Part shown: positions 35,780-45,000 of the stretch, in pieces
Numbering within the stretch: position 1 is the stretch's first letter
Layout of the letters: every line of letters starts with the position of its first letter
Assembly: GCA_028693285.1 (NCBI GenBank)
Contig: JAQUVQ010000017.1
Coordinates: forward strand, 1 to 47,628
DNA length: 47,628 nucleotides
Direction: 5' to 3'
From: Smithellaceae bacterium
GTDB lineage: Bacteria; Desulfobacterota; Syntrophia; Syntrophales; Smithellaceae
Notes under the pieces: model-generated
What the model was told of the DNA's origin: nothing
The model's input: the letters and a program-made list of their open reading frames with translations, nothing else
Databases searched by the model: none
Program-made: the position numbers and the translations under genes

Positions 35780-36955
35780 TCAAACGGCGCAGGCGTCTCC
35801 GACCGGTTCGTCGATGTTGATTTCCAGACTTTCGAGGAGGAGCTCCGTCACATCCCGGATTTGAATCCGTCCGTCAACATTCAGCGTCCGCGCGCTGTCT
35901 TCAAACATGGTGATGCAGTACGGGCAGGCGGTCGCCAGAACCTTCGCGCCGGTCCCCATGGCTTCCTCGATGCGCAAATCGCTCAGGCGTTCGCCTTTGG
36001 CCTTCTCCGTCCACAATCCGCCGCCCCCGCCTCCGCAGCACATGCTTTCTTCGCTGTTGCGCTCCATCTCGACAAACGCCACGCCCGGAAGGGCCTTGAG
36101 GATGTCGCGGGGCGCGTCATACACCTTGCTGTGCCGTCCCAGGTAGCACGGATCGTGATACGTCACGGTAAGACCGCCGAAATCCTTTTTGGGAACGAGT
36201 TTTCCGTCCCTGATCCATTGAGACATCAGTTCGCTGAAATGCGTGACGTCATAATCCGCGCCGTAATCGTTGTTGAATGTCGCCAGGCAGTGGGGGGAGA
36301 CCGTAATAATTCTGGAAACCTCATTGGATTTGAAATAATCGAGGTTTTTGCCGCGGAGACGCTCGAAAAGCTCCGCGTCGCCCACCTTGCGCAGGCTCTC
36401 GCCGCAGCAGTTGATGTCGGGAGAGGGCATCCCCCAGCTCACGCCGGCCAGATTCAGAATTTCCGCCGCCGCTTTGGCAAGCCTCATGTTGCGGGGATCG
36501 TAACAAACCGTGCAGCAGGTCCAGAACAGATAGTCCATGCCCGGCGCATAAACGGGATATTTCTCCTTGGCCCAGTCATTGCGCGCGGCCGGGTCGCCGG
36601 ACCAGGGATTGCCGCGGGCGGAGAGGGATCCGACAAAGGCCCGCAGGCTCTGCGGCAGCATGCCGCCGCCGCTGTACACATTGCGGATGGCCGTTACGAT
36701 GTCGATGAGTTCAACGCCCCGCGGACAGCGTTCCACGCAGAACCGGCAAGTGGAGCAGCCCCACATAAAATCCTCGATGCCGTCCAGGCCCAACTGGCCG
36801 TAGCGCACGAGCTTGCGGATATTGAAATGGGTGATCGGCGTCCAGGGGCAGGTCCCGGAACAAGTGCCGCACTGGTAGCATTTTTTCAGCGCCTCGCCGC
36901 CCGCCTCCATGATCGCCTGGGACATCTCCAGATAGGGGGTAACCGTTTGTGACAT
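35780..36955 (-). CDS. hdrD: HdrD-like protein: HdrC and HdrB modules fused (cluster 2)
   Basis: A 391-residue protein whose first ~110 residues are an HdrC-like pair of 4Fe-4S sites (CYQCGTCSGTCP, CSTCRFCVERCP) and whose rest is HdrB-like with cysteine-rich CCG units: WTCCTVCYDPRN and NCCGES, then DPCYLGRHS, CCGGGGGGLW and CPYCITMFED. Fusion of HdrC and HdrB gives an HdrD-type catalytic subunit, expected to reduce a disulfide or similar acceptor at noncubane clusters. It is the first gene of cluster 2 (ATG 36955, CGGGAGATGTTGC before it), about 126 bases ahead of hdrA. Confidence 0.9.
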   Translation of the reverse strand: MSQTVTPYLEMSQAIMEAGGEALKKCYQCGTCSGTCPWTPITHFNIRKLVRYGQLGLDGIEDFMWGCSTCRFCVERCPRGVELIDIVTAIRNVYSGGGMLPQSLRAFVGSLSARGNPWSGDPAARNDWAKEKYPVYAPGMDYLFWTCCTVCYDPRNMRLAKAAAEILNLAGVSWGMPSPDINCCGESLRKVGDAELFERLRGKNLDYFKSNEVSRIITVSPHCLATFNNDYGADYDVTHFSELMSQWIRDGKLVPKKDFGGLTVTYHDPCYLGRHSKVYDAPRDILKALPGVAFVEMERNSEESMCCGGGGGGLWTEKAKGERLSDLRIEEAMGTGAKVLATACPYCITMFEDSARTLNVDGRIQIRDVTELLLESLEINIDEPVGDACAV

Positions 36956-37033
36956 GCAACATCTCCCGTCATGAATGGATCAATTTATGCTTCTGCTAGC
37001 ATAGAAAAAAACAAACATCAATTTTTTTTGCTC

Positions 37034-37055
37034 TCCCCGCCCTCGCAGGCGGGGA
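37034..37055. repeat. GC-rich hairpin upstream of Flox-Hdr cluster 2
   Basis: TCCCCGCC (37034-37041) pairs with GGCGGGGA (37048-37055) across a 6-base loop. On the reverse strand it is followed by an A run rather than T, so it is not an intrinsic terminator by itself. It lies in the 167-base gap between the two Flox-Hdr clusters. Confidence 0.6.
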
Positions 37056-37064
37056 CGCCGCTTC

Positions 37065-37090
37065 AAAAAAAAGGGAACCCAAAGGCTCCC
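37065..37090 (-). terminator. Intrinsic terminator after floxA of cluster 1
   Basis: On the reverse strand GGGAGCC pairs with GGTTCCC (7 bp with one G-U, 4-base loop), followed directly by eight T. It is 33 bases past the floxA stop and separates the two Flox-Hdr transcripts. Confidence 0.85.
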
Positions 37091-37122
37091 TTTTAAAACA
37101 GTTTTGAAGAATTCGGGGTTGG

Positions 37123-37962
37123 CTAGTATTCCGGCGTCAGTTTATCCAGTTCCGCGAGCGAGAAAACCGGCCCGTCCTTGCAGACATATTTGCTGCCGAC
37201 GTTGCACCGCCCGCATTTGCCGATTCCGCATTTCATCCGCATTTCCAGTGACGTGATGATATTTTCCTTCGAAAAGCCGAGCTCAAAGAAGACCGGCAGG
37301 GTGAAGCGAATCATCACGGGGGGGCCGCAGATCACCGCCACGGCGTTTTCCTTGCTGGGCGCCACTTCCTTGCAGACGGCGGGAACAAATCCCTCTCTGC
37401 CCTTCCAGGTCGCATCGCCCTTGTCCACTGTGACGTTCAGGTTCAGGTCGGTTCTTTTGCCCCATTCCGTCAATTCATCCTTGTACAGCAGGAGGCCGGG
37501 ATTCCTCGCGCCGTAAATCACGGTGATGTTGCCGAACCGTTTGCGGTTGTCGCCGTAAATCATGTAGTTGATCAACGAACGAAGCGTCGTGAACGCGAAA
37601 CCGCCGCCGACAATCACGATATTCTTGCCTTCCAGAAAATCCAGCGGCCAGGAATTGCCCAGCGGCCCGCGGATGCCCATGATCGTTCCCTCCTCCATTT
37701 CATGGAGCGCCGAAGTCACGACGCCGGCCTTCTGAACGGTGAATTCGACATAGCCTTTTTGCGTCGGAGAAGAAGCGATGCCGATGGGCGATTCGCCTTT
37801 GCCGAAGATGGAGAGTTCGCCGAACTGGCCGGGAATGTAGGCGTATTTCTGTTCGTCTTCCGGATTCACGAATTTGAAGCGGAACGTTTTAATGTCCTTG
37901 GTATCGACCTCGGTAATGATTTTATCCACTACAACGGGATAAGGAATATACGGGTTTTGCAT
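37123..37962 (-). CDS. floxA: FloxA-like FAD/NAD(P)-binding oxidoreductase subunit with 2Fe-2S site (cluster 1)
   Basis: A 279-residue close paralogue of the protein at 30275. Motifs: GIASSPTQKGYVEFTVQKAG (flavin), IVGGGFAFTTLRSLINYM (nucleotide), CGPPVMIRFT, and C-terminal CGIGKCGRCNVGSKYVC at about 246-262. Predicted to exchange hydride with NAD(H) for the cluster-1 Flox-Hdr complex. The ATG follows GGGAGTTCGTA. Last gene of the cluster, 14 bases after floxB and ahead of a strong terminator. Confidence 0.92.
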   Translation of the reverse strand: MQNPYIPYPVVVDKIITEVDTKDIKTFRFKFVNPEDEQKYAYIPGQFGELSIFGKGESPIGIASSPTQKGYVEFTVQKAGVVTSALHEMEEGTIMGIRGPLGNSWPLDFLEGKNIVIVGGGFAFTTLRSLINYMIYGDNRKRFGNITVIYGARNPGLLLYKDELTEWGKRTDLNLNVTVDKGDATWKGREGFVPAVCKEVAPSKENAVAVICGPPVMIRFTLPVFFELGFSKENIITSLEMRMKCGIGKCGRCNVGSKYVCKDGPVFSLAELDKLTPEY

Positions 37963-37976
37963 TACGAACTCCCTGA

Positions 37977-38999
37977 TTATAATTTAGAAATATCTGCAAC
38001 CACTTTACGGATATCAATGTTTACGGGACAAGCCATGACGCACCGGCCGCAGCCCACGCAGGAAATCGCATTGAACATGTCAATGTAATACTTGAACTTG
38101 TGCATGGTCCGCTGGCGCCATCTCTCCTTCTGCGAAGAACGCGGATTGTGTCCGGACGTTTCCTTTGTGAAGAGCGGAAACATGCAGGAATCCCAAGACC
38201 GGATGCGCACGCCGTCCGATCCCTTGACCTCGTCGCTGATATCGAAGCAGTGGCAGGTGGGGCACATAAACGTGCAGGTTCCGCAGGCCAGGCACTTGCG
38301 ATGAATGGTGTCCCAGAAAGGATTGTCGAAATTGACGTCGAGAATCGGTTTGATTTCATGCGCCGGAATTTTGGACTGGATCGCATCCCTGGCTTTGGCG
38401 GCAATCTCCGCTTTCTTGGCATCGGCGGCCGCGTCGGCTTTGGCGTCGCCGAAATAGGAGGCGAGCTTCTCGCCCTTATCGGTGATGAATTCCACCAGAT
38501 AATCGCCTCCGAGGTCGGTGAGCAGTATGTCCGCGCCGTCGGCTGAAACCGGCTCTCCGTCCACCGACGTGCAGAAACAGGTTGCGTAAGGCGGCTTCAC
38601 GCAGGCCAGCGAGATCACCGTCGTGTTTTTCCGTTTTTCAATATAGTACGCGTCCTTGTATTTTTCCTGATCGAAAAGCTTGTCCAGCAGAACAAAGCTG
38701 TGGGCGTCGCAGGGGCGCACGCCGAACAAAACCGACTGCCCGGATTGATTGACCTCCGACGAAAATTCCATGCCTTTCGGCGTGCGGGTGAACTTCATCA
38801 GGGTCTCCGTGTGAGGGAAGAAAACATTTTTCGGCGCGTTTTTGGAATTCAGATAGGTGAAAACCGGCTCGTCGCCCGTTCCGAGGGGTGCAAAAAGAAC
38901 GTTGTCTTCTTTCTTTACCGGCGCCCAAACCATCGCATCTCCGGCCATTTTCCTGGCAATACCCGCCAGCGCATCTTTCTTGATCAAACGTTTTTCCAT
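37977..38999 (-). CDS. floxB: FloxB-like 4Fe-4S subunit (cluster 1)
   Basis: A 340-residue paralogue of 31187. Two ferredoxin-type sites are visible: CLACGTCTFMCPTCHCFDI near residue 235-252 and CVGCGRCVMACP near 315-326; GVRPCDAHSFVLLDKLF is the shared family motif in the first half. An extra CVKPPYATCFC stretch near residue 130 adds three cysteines, absent from the cluster-2 copy, and might bind another cluster (inference). It follows hdrB by about 68 bases and precedes floxA by 14. Confidence 0.88.
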   Translation of the reverse strand: MEKRLIKKDALAGIARKMAGDAMVWAPVKKEDNVLFAPLGTGDEPVFTYLNSKNAPKNVFFPHTETLMKFTRTPKGMEFSSEVNQSGQSVLFGVRPCDAHSFVLLDKLFDQEKYKDAYYIEKRKNTTVISLACVKPPYATCFCTSVDGEPVSADGADILLTDLGGDYLVEFITDKGEKLASYFGDAKADAAADAKKAEIAAKARDAIQSKIPAHEIKPILDVNFDNPFWDTIHRKCLACGTCTFMCPTCHCFDISDEVKGSDGVRIRSWDSCMFPLFTKETSGHNPRSSQKERWRQRTMHKFKYYIDMFNAISCVGCGRCVMACPVNIDIRKVVADISKL

Positions 39000-39067
39000 A
39001 ATTATCCCTAATTAATTTTTTATCCAGCTTATCAGTTTCAAAGCGTCGGGTGTTGTTTCCTCACCGA

Positions 39068-39916
39068 TCAAATCAAACGCAGTTGATTCAGAAGCGGCTG
39101 AGGATCGGTCAGGTGCGAATTGAAGGTATCCTTCGAACCCGGGAGCCCCATCGCCAGCGAAATCAATTCCGTAAAGTAGAACACCGGCATCTTCATGTTC
39201 GGACTGGGGCGCATTTCCAGGTTGGCCATGCACATCGGACATGCCGTGACCACACAGTTGGCGCCCGCTTCTCTCGCCGCAGCCATCAGCTTGTCGCACA
39301 TCGCCACCACGATGGGGGTTTTGCTGACCGAGAGCGAACCGCCGCAGCAGTCCGTTTTATACGACCAGTTCTTCACGTCCGCCCCCAGCGCTCCCATCAT
39401 TTTGTCGAGCATGAAGGGGTTTTCGTAATTTTCAAACTGGCAGACTTCCGGCGGACGAAGCAGCAGACAGCCGTAATAGGACACGGGCTTGAGGCCGGTC
39501 ATGGGTTTTACGACTTTCGCGGCCAGTGCGTCGATGCCGATTTCATTGTAAATCACGTCAATCGGGTTGCGGATGGAGATGCCGCCCTGATACCTGGCGC
39601 CCAGCACTCCTTCGATGCGGGCTTTGAGGTCCTTGTCGGACTTCAGGTGATGCTCCGCCATTTTGAAGCGGTTGAAACAGGCGGCGCAGGGAACCATGAC
39701 ATCCATTGCGTCCTTTTCCGCGGCGATCAGATTGCGCGCCGGCAGGGCGATGGACAGATCGAAATTCGTGTTGTGCGCGGCCGACGCTCCGCAGCAGGAC
39801 CAATCGTCGACTTCTTTGAGTTCGATGTTGAGGGCTCGGCTGACGGCCTTCATGGACTGATCGTATTCTTTTCCCATCGCGTGCAGTGAGCAACCCGGAT
39901 AATATGAAACTTTCAA
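39068..39916 (-). CDS. hdrB: HdrB-like cysteine-rich (CCG) subunit (cluster 1)
   Basis: A 282-residue HdrB with two complete CCG units: PGCSLHAMG ... SCCGASAAHN ... CAACFNR in the first half, and YYGCLLLRP ... CCGGSLSVSK ... CPMCMANLEM in the second. These bind the two noncubane 4Fe-4S clusters that split disulfides in methanogen HdrB. The start codon is TTG 39916, supported by a strong AAAGGAGG eight bases before. It follows hdrC by about 71 bases. In this bacterium the natural acceptor is unknown, as coenzyme M/B disulfide is not expected. Confidence 0.93.
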   Translation of the reverse strand: MKVSYYPGCSLHAMGKEYDQSMKAVSRALNIELKEVDDWSCCGASAAHNTNFDLSIALPARNLIAAEKDAMDVMVPCAACFNRFKMAEHHLKSDKDLKARIEGVLGARYQGGISIRNPIDVIYNEIGIDALAAKVVKPMTGLKPVSYYGCLLLRPPEVCQFENYENPFMLDKMMGALGADVKNWSYKTDCCGGSLSVSKTPIVVAMCDKLMAAAREAGANCVVTACPMCMANLEMRPSPNMKMPVFYFTELISLAMGLPGSKDTFNSHLTDPQPLLNQLRLI

Positions 39917-39987
39917 GAGAGTAGCCTCCTTTTAAACTGTTACTTCAGCGCGCCCTGGCCGCCGGGGGCCTTTCGCGCGATATTCCA

Positions 39988-40515
39988 TCATTTGCTCTTT
40001 GTTTTCTCAAAAATGCCTCGAACCGATTTCAGATCCCGCGTCCTGGGCGGCAGAAGCGCCAGTTTCCCCTTCAGGAGCATGGTCGGGGCAAGGTCCGCAT
40101 CCGAAAAGAGGTCTCCGGATTTAAGTTTGTAATGAACCGTCATCAGCATTTCATGGACGCGTCCGCCGAACTTGATGCTGGACAGGAACGCCTCGTGGAA
40201 TTTGAGAACGTTGGCCTCTTTTGCGGCAACCCCTTCTTCAATCGCCATCTGGCGGAGAACGTCCATCATCCGCGCAATGTCCACCTGGTTGGGGCAGCGG
40301 GTAATGCAGGTCTCACACGACAGGCAAAGCCAGATCGTCGAACTGGACAGCAGCTTGTCCTTCTGGCCGTTCTGGATCATCTTGATCACCTTGTTGGGGT
40401 TATATTCCATGTAGGACGCCGCGGGACATCCGGCCGAGCATTTCCGGCAGTGATAGCAGGCCTGCAGCGGAACGCCGTGTATTTTTTTGTTTACTTCTTC
40501 CAGAAAAGTTTCCAT
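39988..40515 (-). CDS. hdrC: HdrC-like 4Fe-4S subunit (cluster 1)
   Basis: A 175-residue ferredoxin-like subunit with two 4Fe-4S sites, CYHCRKCSAGCP near residue 20 and CLSCETCITRCP near residue 64, then a helical C-terminus. It links HdrA to HdrB. Length is normal for HdrC. It starts 23 bases after floxC, so an Hdr gene is placed inside the Flox genes in this cluster. Confidence 0.92.
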   Translation of the reverse strand: METFLEEVNKKIHGVPLQACYHCRKCSAGCPAASYMEYNPNKVIKMIQNGQKDKLLSSSTIWLCLSCETCITRCPNQVDIARMMDVLRQMAIEEGVAAKEANVLKFHEAFLSSIKFGGRVHEMLMTVHYKLKSGDLFSDADLAPTMLLKGKLALLPPRTRDLKSVRGIFEKTKSK

Positions 40516-40538
40516 GTAAACTCCATCATCTCATTCAA

Positions 40539-41549
40539 TTACGGGTTGTAGACAAAATCGCCTTTATCGTGATGTTCATCGAATTTCCCCAGGGGCGGCA
40601 TGTCTTCCATGCCGGACCCGGCCCGGTTGCCGAAAAATTCAAAGCAATCCTTGTCGAGTTTCTTGAGGAATTTGCGCAGATCCACGCCCATCGGACAGAC
40701 GGCGACGCAGGAACCGCAGTCCACGCAGCGTCCGACCATGTGATACAGACGCATGAACTGGAACACCTGCGTATCGGTCGCGTCCTCGCCAATGCCAACC
40801 CACTGCGGCTGGCTCTGCTCCACAAAGCAAACCGGACAGTAGCAGGAGGGACAGGCCTGGCGGCAGGCGTTGCAACGCATGCACTTTTCCATTTCCTTGG
40901 TGAAATACGCCCAGCGTTCTTCCATGGCCTTGGCTTCGAACGCGTTGACTTCGTCGTATTCCGCATCCGGGTTCATGGGCGGCGCGGGCGATCCGATCAT
41001 CACGTCGGAAATAATCGGATTGTTGAAGCGGCAGGTCTTGCAGCAGTCCGCCAGCACGTCTTTGAGCACGACGGTCTTGTCGCCGTCGGACGTTTTCATC
41101 TTGATCTGGCCGCCCTCGACGGCGCCGTCCATGATATCCGCGCCGTCAATTTTCACTTTCAGTCCTTTGCCGTCCACGTAGCCGTCGCAGGGAACGCCGA
41201 TGATGCAGACGTCGTCGCGTTCATACTGTCTTTCCTGCAGATGGATGACCATGGAGCGCGTCGTGCAGCCGCGGGCAACCACACCGATGATTTTCCTCTT
41301 CCGGTCTTCCGGTTTCACGCGCTTCTGTGAATTTTTGTGCTGCGTGATCAGATCGTGCACAAACTTGGCCAGGTTCTGTGAGCAGAGGTTGTTCCAGACC
41401 AGTTTGTCGGCCTCTTCCGGCTTCGTGATGAAACAAGGCGTCGCCGTCAACGGAAGCGTTCCTTTTTCATAGCCGATAATCACCTCGGCCTTCTTTTCCA
41501 AAAGCAGCCTCTTTGCTTCTTCCCGCAATTTTGTTTCGATGTTTTCCAC
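40539..41549 (-). CDS. floxC: FloxC-like 4Fe-4S subunit (cluster 1)
   Basis: A 336-residue paralogue of 32237, about 48 residues longer. The N-terminal FrhB-like part has KIIGVVARGCTTRSMVIHLQE and DVCIIGVPCDGYVD; a CCKTCRF stretch near residue 167 is extra. C-terminal ferredoxin sites are CMRCNACRQACPSCYCPVC (about 221-240) and CVDCGSCVAVCPMG (about 274-286). The start is GTG 41549. It lies 24 bases after the selenocysteine-coding floxD. Confidence 0.88.
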   Translation of the reverse strand: MENIETKLREEAKRLLLEKKAEVIIGYEKGTLPLTATPCFITKPEEADKLVWNNLCSQNLAKFVHDLITQHKNSQKRVKPEDRKRKIIGVVARGCTTRSMVIHLQERQYERDDVCIIGVPCDGYVDGKGLKVKIDGADIMDGAVEGGQIKMKTSDGDKTVVLKDVLADCCKTCRFNNPIISDVMIGSPAPPMNPDAEYDEVNAFEAKAMEERWAYFTKEMEKCMRCNACRQACPSCYCPVCFVEQSQPQWVGIGEDATDTQVFQFMRLYHMVGRCVDCGSCVAVCPMGVDLRKFLKKLDKDCFEFFGNRAGSGMEDMPPLGKFDEHHDKGDFVYNP

Positions 41550-41573
41550 AGTGATGATTTCCCCGTTTATGTA

Positions 41574-42032
41574 TTATTCTATTAAATCAGACTGGCCAAT
41601 CGTCTTGACCATCTTTTTGGCCGGTCCCAGTGCCTGGATTTTCTCCGTGGCACCCTTGATGACCTGCGCCCACCGGTCACCTTCCGATGCGGAGACCCAG
41701 GTAAAGATGGTCCGGTCGCCTTCCACACCGATGTAGTTCAGGAAACTTTTTAACGTCGCAAACTTGCGCCGCGCCACCAGATTTCCTGAGATATAGTGGC
41801 ATTCACCCGGGTGTCAACCCGAAACCAGAACGCCGTCGGCGCCGGTCTGCAATGCCTTCACGATGTAGAAAGGATTGATCCTTCCGGTGCAGGGAACGCG
41901 GATAATTCTCACGTTGGTCGGGTACTGAATTCTGCTGATCCCCGCCAGATCGGCTCCCGCGTAAGTGCACCAGTTGCAGACAATGGCAACGAATTTTGGT
42001 GTCCATTCCTTGTTTGCTGTGTTTTCAGCCAT
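41574..42032 (-). CDS. floxD: FloxD/MvhD-like 2Fe-2S subunit, predicted selenoprotein (TGA 41814-41816 read as Sec73)
   Basis: The reading frame runs from ATG 42032 (AAGGAG seven bases before) to 41574, interrupted by a single in-frame TGA at 41814-41816. Read as selenocysteine it gives 152 residues: [13 protein letters not shown], then [25 protein letters not shown], then [14 protein letters not shown]. The TGA falls exactly on the first conserved cysteine of the C/U-HPG(D/E)CHY motif, which is Cys66 in the cluster-2 paralogue; family members with Sec here are known (VhuD of methanococci, BamF of Geobacter). The frame continues with full conservation after the TGA, so a pseudogene is unlikely. 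Automatic callers will split it in two (41814-42032 and 41574-41777). It links Flox to the giant HdrA. Confidence 0.9.
41773..41816 (-). promoter_or_regulatory. Candidate bacterial SECIS element following the floxD UGA
   Basis: Just after the UGA, GCCAC (41796-41800) can pair with GUGGC (41773-41777). Inside, UCAG/CUGG closes a small GAAAU loop, with unpaired bases on the 5' side. Distance from the UGA (about 13 bases) fits bacterial SECIS hairpins, but the apical loop is not an exact match to the Escherichia coli type. Confidence 0.45.
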
Positions 42033-42076
42033 ATATTCTCCTTCCAGCGGCAATGCGGCCTGATCAGCCGTTCGCC

Positions 42077-45000
42077 TTAATTGATATTAAATATCTGCGC
42101 CAGCACTTCTTCGTTGTTGAAGCCGTTGAGGTCCACCGCGTTCATGCGGCAGGACGCCGTGCAGACACCGCAGCCTTTGCAAAGAACCGCGTTCACTTCG
42201 GCGCACCCTTCCGCGGGATTCACGCGAATCGCGCTGTAGGGACAGTTGATTTCGCAAAGCCCGCAGGCCGAACATCTTTCCTTGTTCACATAAGCGGTTT
42301 TGCCTTCCGCCTCGATGAAATCAAGACTCAACACCAGGCAGGCGCGCGAAACGGCGGCGTTGGCCGATGTAACGGTCTCGTCGCTATACTTGGGCGAATG
42401 TGACATGCCGCACATGAACACGCCGTCGGTTGCGAAATCCACCGGGCGCAATTTGACGTGCGCTTCCAGGAAGAAACCGTCCTGATTGGTGGGAACTTTC
42501 AACATATTGCCGATGGTTGCGTTTTCCGGATTCGGCACGACGCCAATACTTAAGGCTACGACATCCGCAGGCAGATTGACCGCTTCATTGAGAATCGGAT
42601 CGAAAACCTTCACTTCCACTTTGTCGCCCGCCGCCACGACTTCGGGCTTACGGTTTTCTTCGTAGGAGATGAATTTGATGTTCGCTTCACGGGCTTTCTT
42701 GTAATAGTCTTCCTTGAACGCGAAGGTGCGGATATCACGATAAAGGATGGTAATGTCGCGGGACGGATCGGCCGTTTTGAGTTCCAGCGCATTCTTGATG
42801 GCCTCGCCGCAGCAGTAACGGCTGCAGTAAGGTCTTTCCTTGTCGCGGCTGCCGACGCATTGAATCATGACCACATTCTTCACGGCGGCCAGCTTCGCGT
42901 CTTTCTCATAGATCATCGTCTCCAGCTCACGCTGCGATTTCACTTTGGCGTTTTCTCCGTAGAGGTACTCTTTCGGTTTGTTTTCATAAGCGCCGGTGGC
43001 GACCAGAACGATGCCGTGCTCGAAAACTTTCTCGCCGTCCTTCGCCTTGACGGTGGTTTTGTAATTGCCGATAAATCCTTCAATCTTTTCAATATGGGCC
43101 GAGGTAACGACAGTGATTAAAGGATTCTTGTGAATTTTTTCCAGAAGTCCCGTCAAATGAGCGCGCGCGTCCAGTCCTTCGAGCGTCTTATACAGGTGGT
43201 TGTAGTTGCCGCCCAGTCTATCTTCCTTTTCAATGAGGAAGGAGGCAAACCCCTGATCGGCCAGCGACAGCGCCGCGGTCATGCCGGCAAGGCCGCCGCC
43301 GATAATCAACGCCTGATGATTGACGGACAACTGCCCCGGTTTTAACGGCTTGAGATACTGGGCCTTCGCCACCGCCATGCGGAGCAGGTCTTTGGCTTTC
43401 TGGGTGGCTTTTTCCGGCTCGTGCATGTGCACCCATGAGTTCTGGTCGCGGATGTTGGCCATCTCGAACAGGTAGCGGTTCAATCCGGCCTTTTCGCAGT
43501 TTTCCTGGAACAGGCCTTCGTGCGTCCGGGGCGAGCAGGAAGCGACGACCACGCGGGTCAGATCCTTTTCCTTGATGACTTCCGCCATCTTCACGGCCGT
43601 GTCCTGCGAGCAGGTAAACAGGTTGTCCGCCGTGTAAACGACCGTGGGCAGCGTCGCCGCATAGTCGCGGACTTCGGGAACATTCACCACGCCGCCGATG
43701 TTGATGCCGCAGTGGCAGACAAACACGCCGGTGCGCACCCCCTGGCCGCGCATATCTTTTTCTTCCGGATTTTCCACCGGCGTAATCATCGTGCCGCGCC
43801 TGGAGGCGAGCAGGCCTTCCGCGCAGGCGGCGGCGGCCGAGGCTTCCATCACCGTCTCCGGAATGTCCTTGGGTCCGCCGAAAGCGCCGCAGACAAACAC
43901 GCCGGGCCGCGACGTCTGAACGGGATTGTCCAGAGACGTCTTGCAGAAGCCGTGCTCTTCCAGCTCAATGCCTAAACTTGCGGAAAGTTTTTTGGCTTCT
44001 TTGGGCGGCATCAAACCGACCGACAGGACCACCATGTCGAATTCCTCCTCGGTGAAGGTGCCGTCGGGGTTGGTGTATTTGATCAGCAGGTTGTTGGACT
44101 GCTGCAATTCTTTGATGGAGGACGGCATGGAGCGGATGTAGCGGATGCCGTATTCATCCTTGGCGCGATTGACAAAGCGGTCGAAATCCTTGCCGTGAGC
44201 GCGGATGTCCATGTAGAAAATGGTGGGCTCCAGACCCTTGGCGTGCTCCTTGCCGATGATCGCCTCTTTGGTGGCGTACATGCAGCAGACCGACGAGCAC
44301 CAGCTGTTGCCGCAGGAAACGTCGCGGGAGCCGACGCACTGAATGAAGGCGACCTTTTTGGGCTCCTTGCCGTCGGAGATTCTCTGCACGTGGCCGAAGA
44401 AAGGACCGGACGCGGACAGGATACGCTCGAACTGAAGCGCGGTGACCACGTTCTTGTATATGCCGTAGCCGTATTCGCCGCGCTGGCTGGCGTCGAAAAC
44501 CTGGAAGCCGGCCGATGCGATGACGGCTCCGACTTCAATCGTTTCTTCCTCCATCTTCATGTCGTGATCGATGGCTTTGGCGATACAGGCCTCGACGCAC
44601 TGGTAGCACTCGGAGCAGATGCCGCAGGCCAGACAGCGATGCGCTTCCGCGATCGCCTGGGCCTCGGAAAAGCCAATGCCGACTTCCTGGAAACTGGTGC
44701 GGCGCTCTTCCGGTTTCATGTTCGGATATTTTTCCCGGGATACTTTGGGAACATCGGAGAGGTCCGCTTTGTCCGCCAGGTCTTTGGTCCAGTCTTTTTC
44801 GCGGCCGGCCTTCATATCCTGACCTTGCAGATAACGATCAATCGATTTGGCCGCTTCCTTGCCGGAAAAAACGGCTTTGACCACGGTCTGCGGACCGGTG
44901 GAAACGTCGCCGCCGGTGAAAATGCCGGCAACGTTGGTTGCGTAAGTGATTTGATCAAAATCCAGGTTGTTCCATTTATTGATGGAGACGCCGCTTTCCT

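Noticed and set aside
37034-37055. GC-rich hairpin as a terminator
   Set aside because: In either direction it lacks a downstream T run; the true terminator for the upstream cluster is at 37065-37090.
41574-42032. Reading the TGA at 41814 as a pseudogene mutation or sequencing error
   Set aside because: The frame stays open and conserved on both sides and the stop falls precisely on a position known to hold Sec in this family; a random nonsense mutation there would be a strong coincidence.
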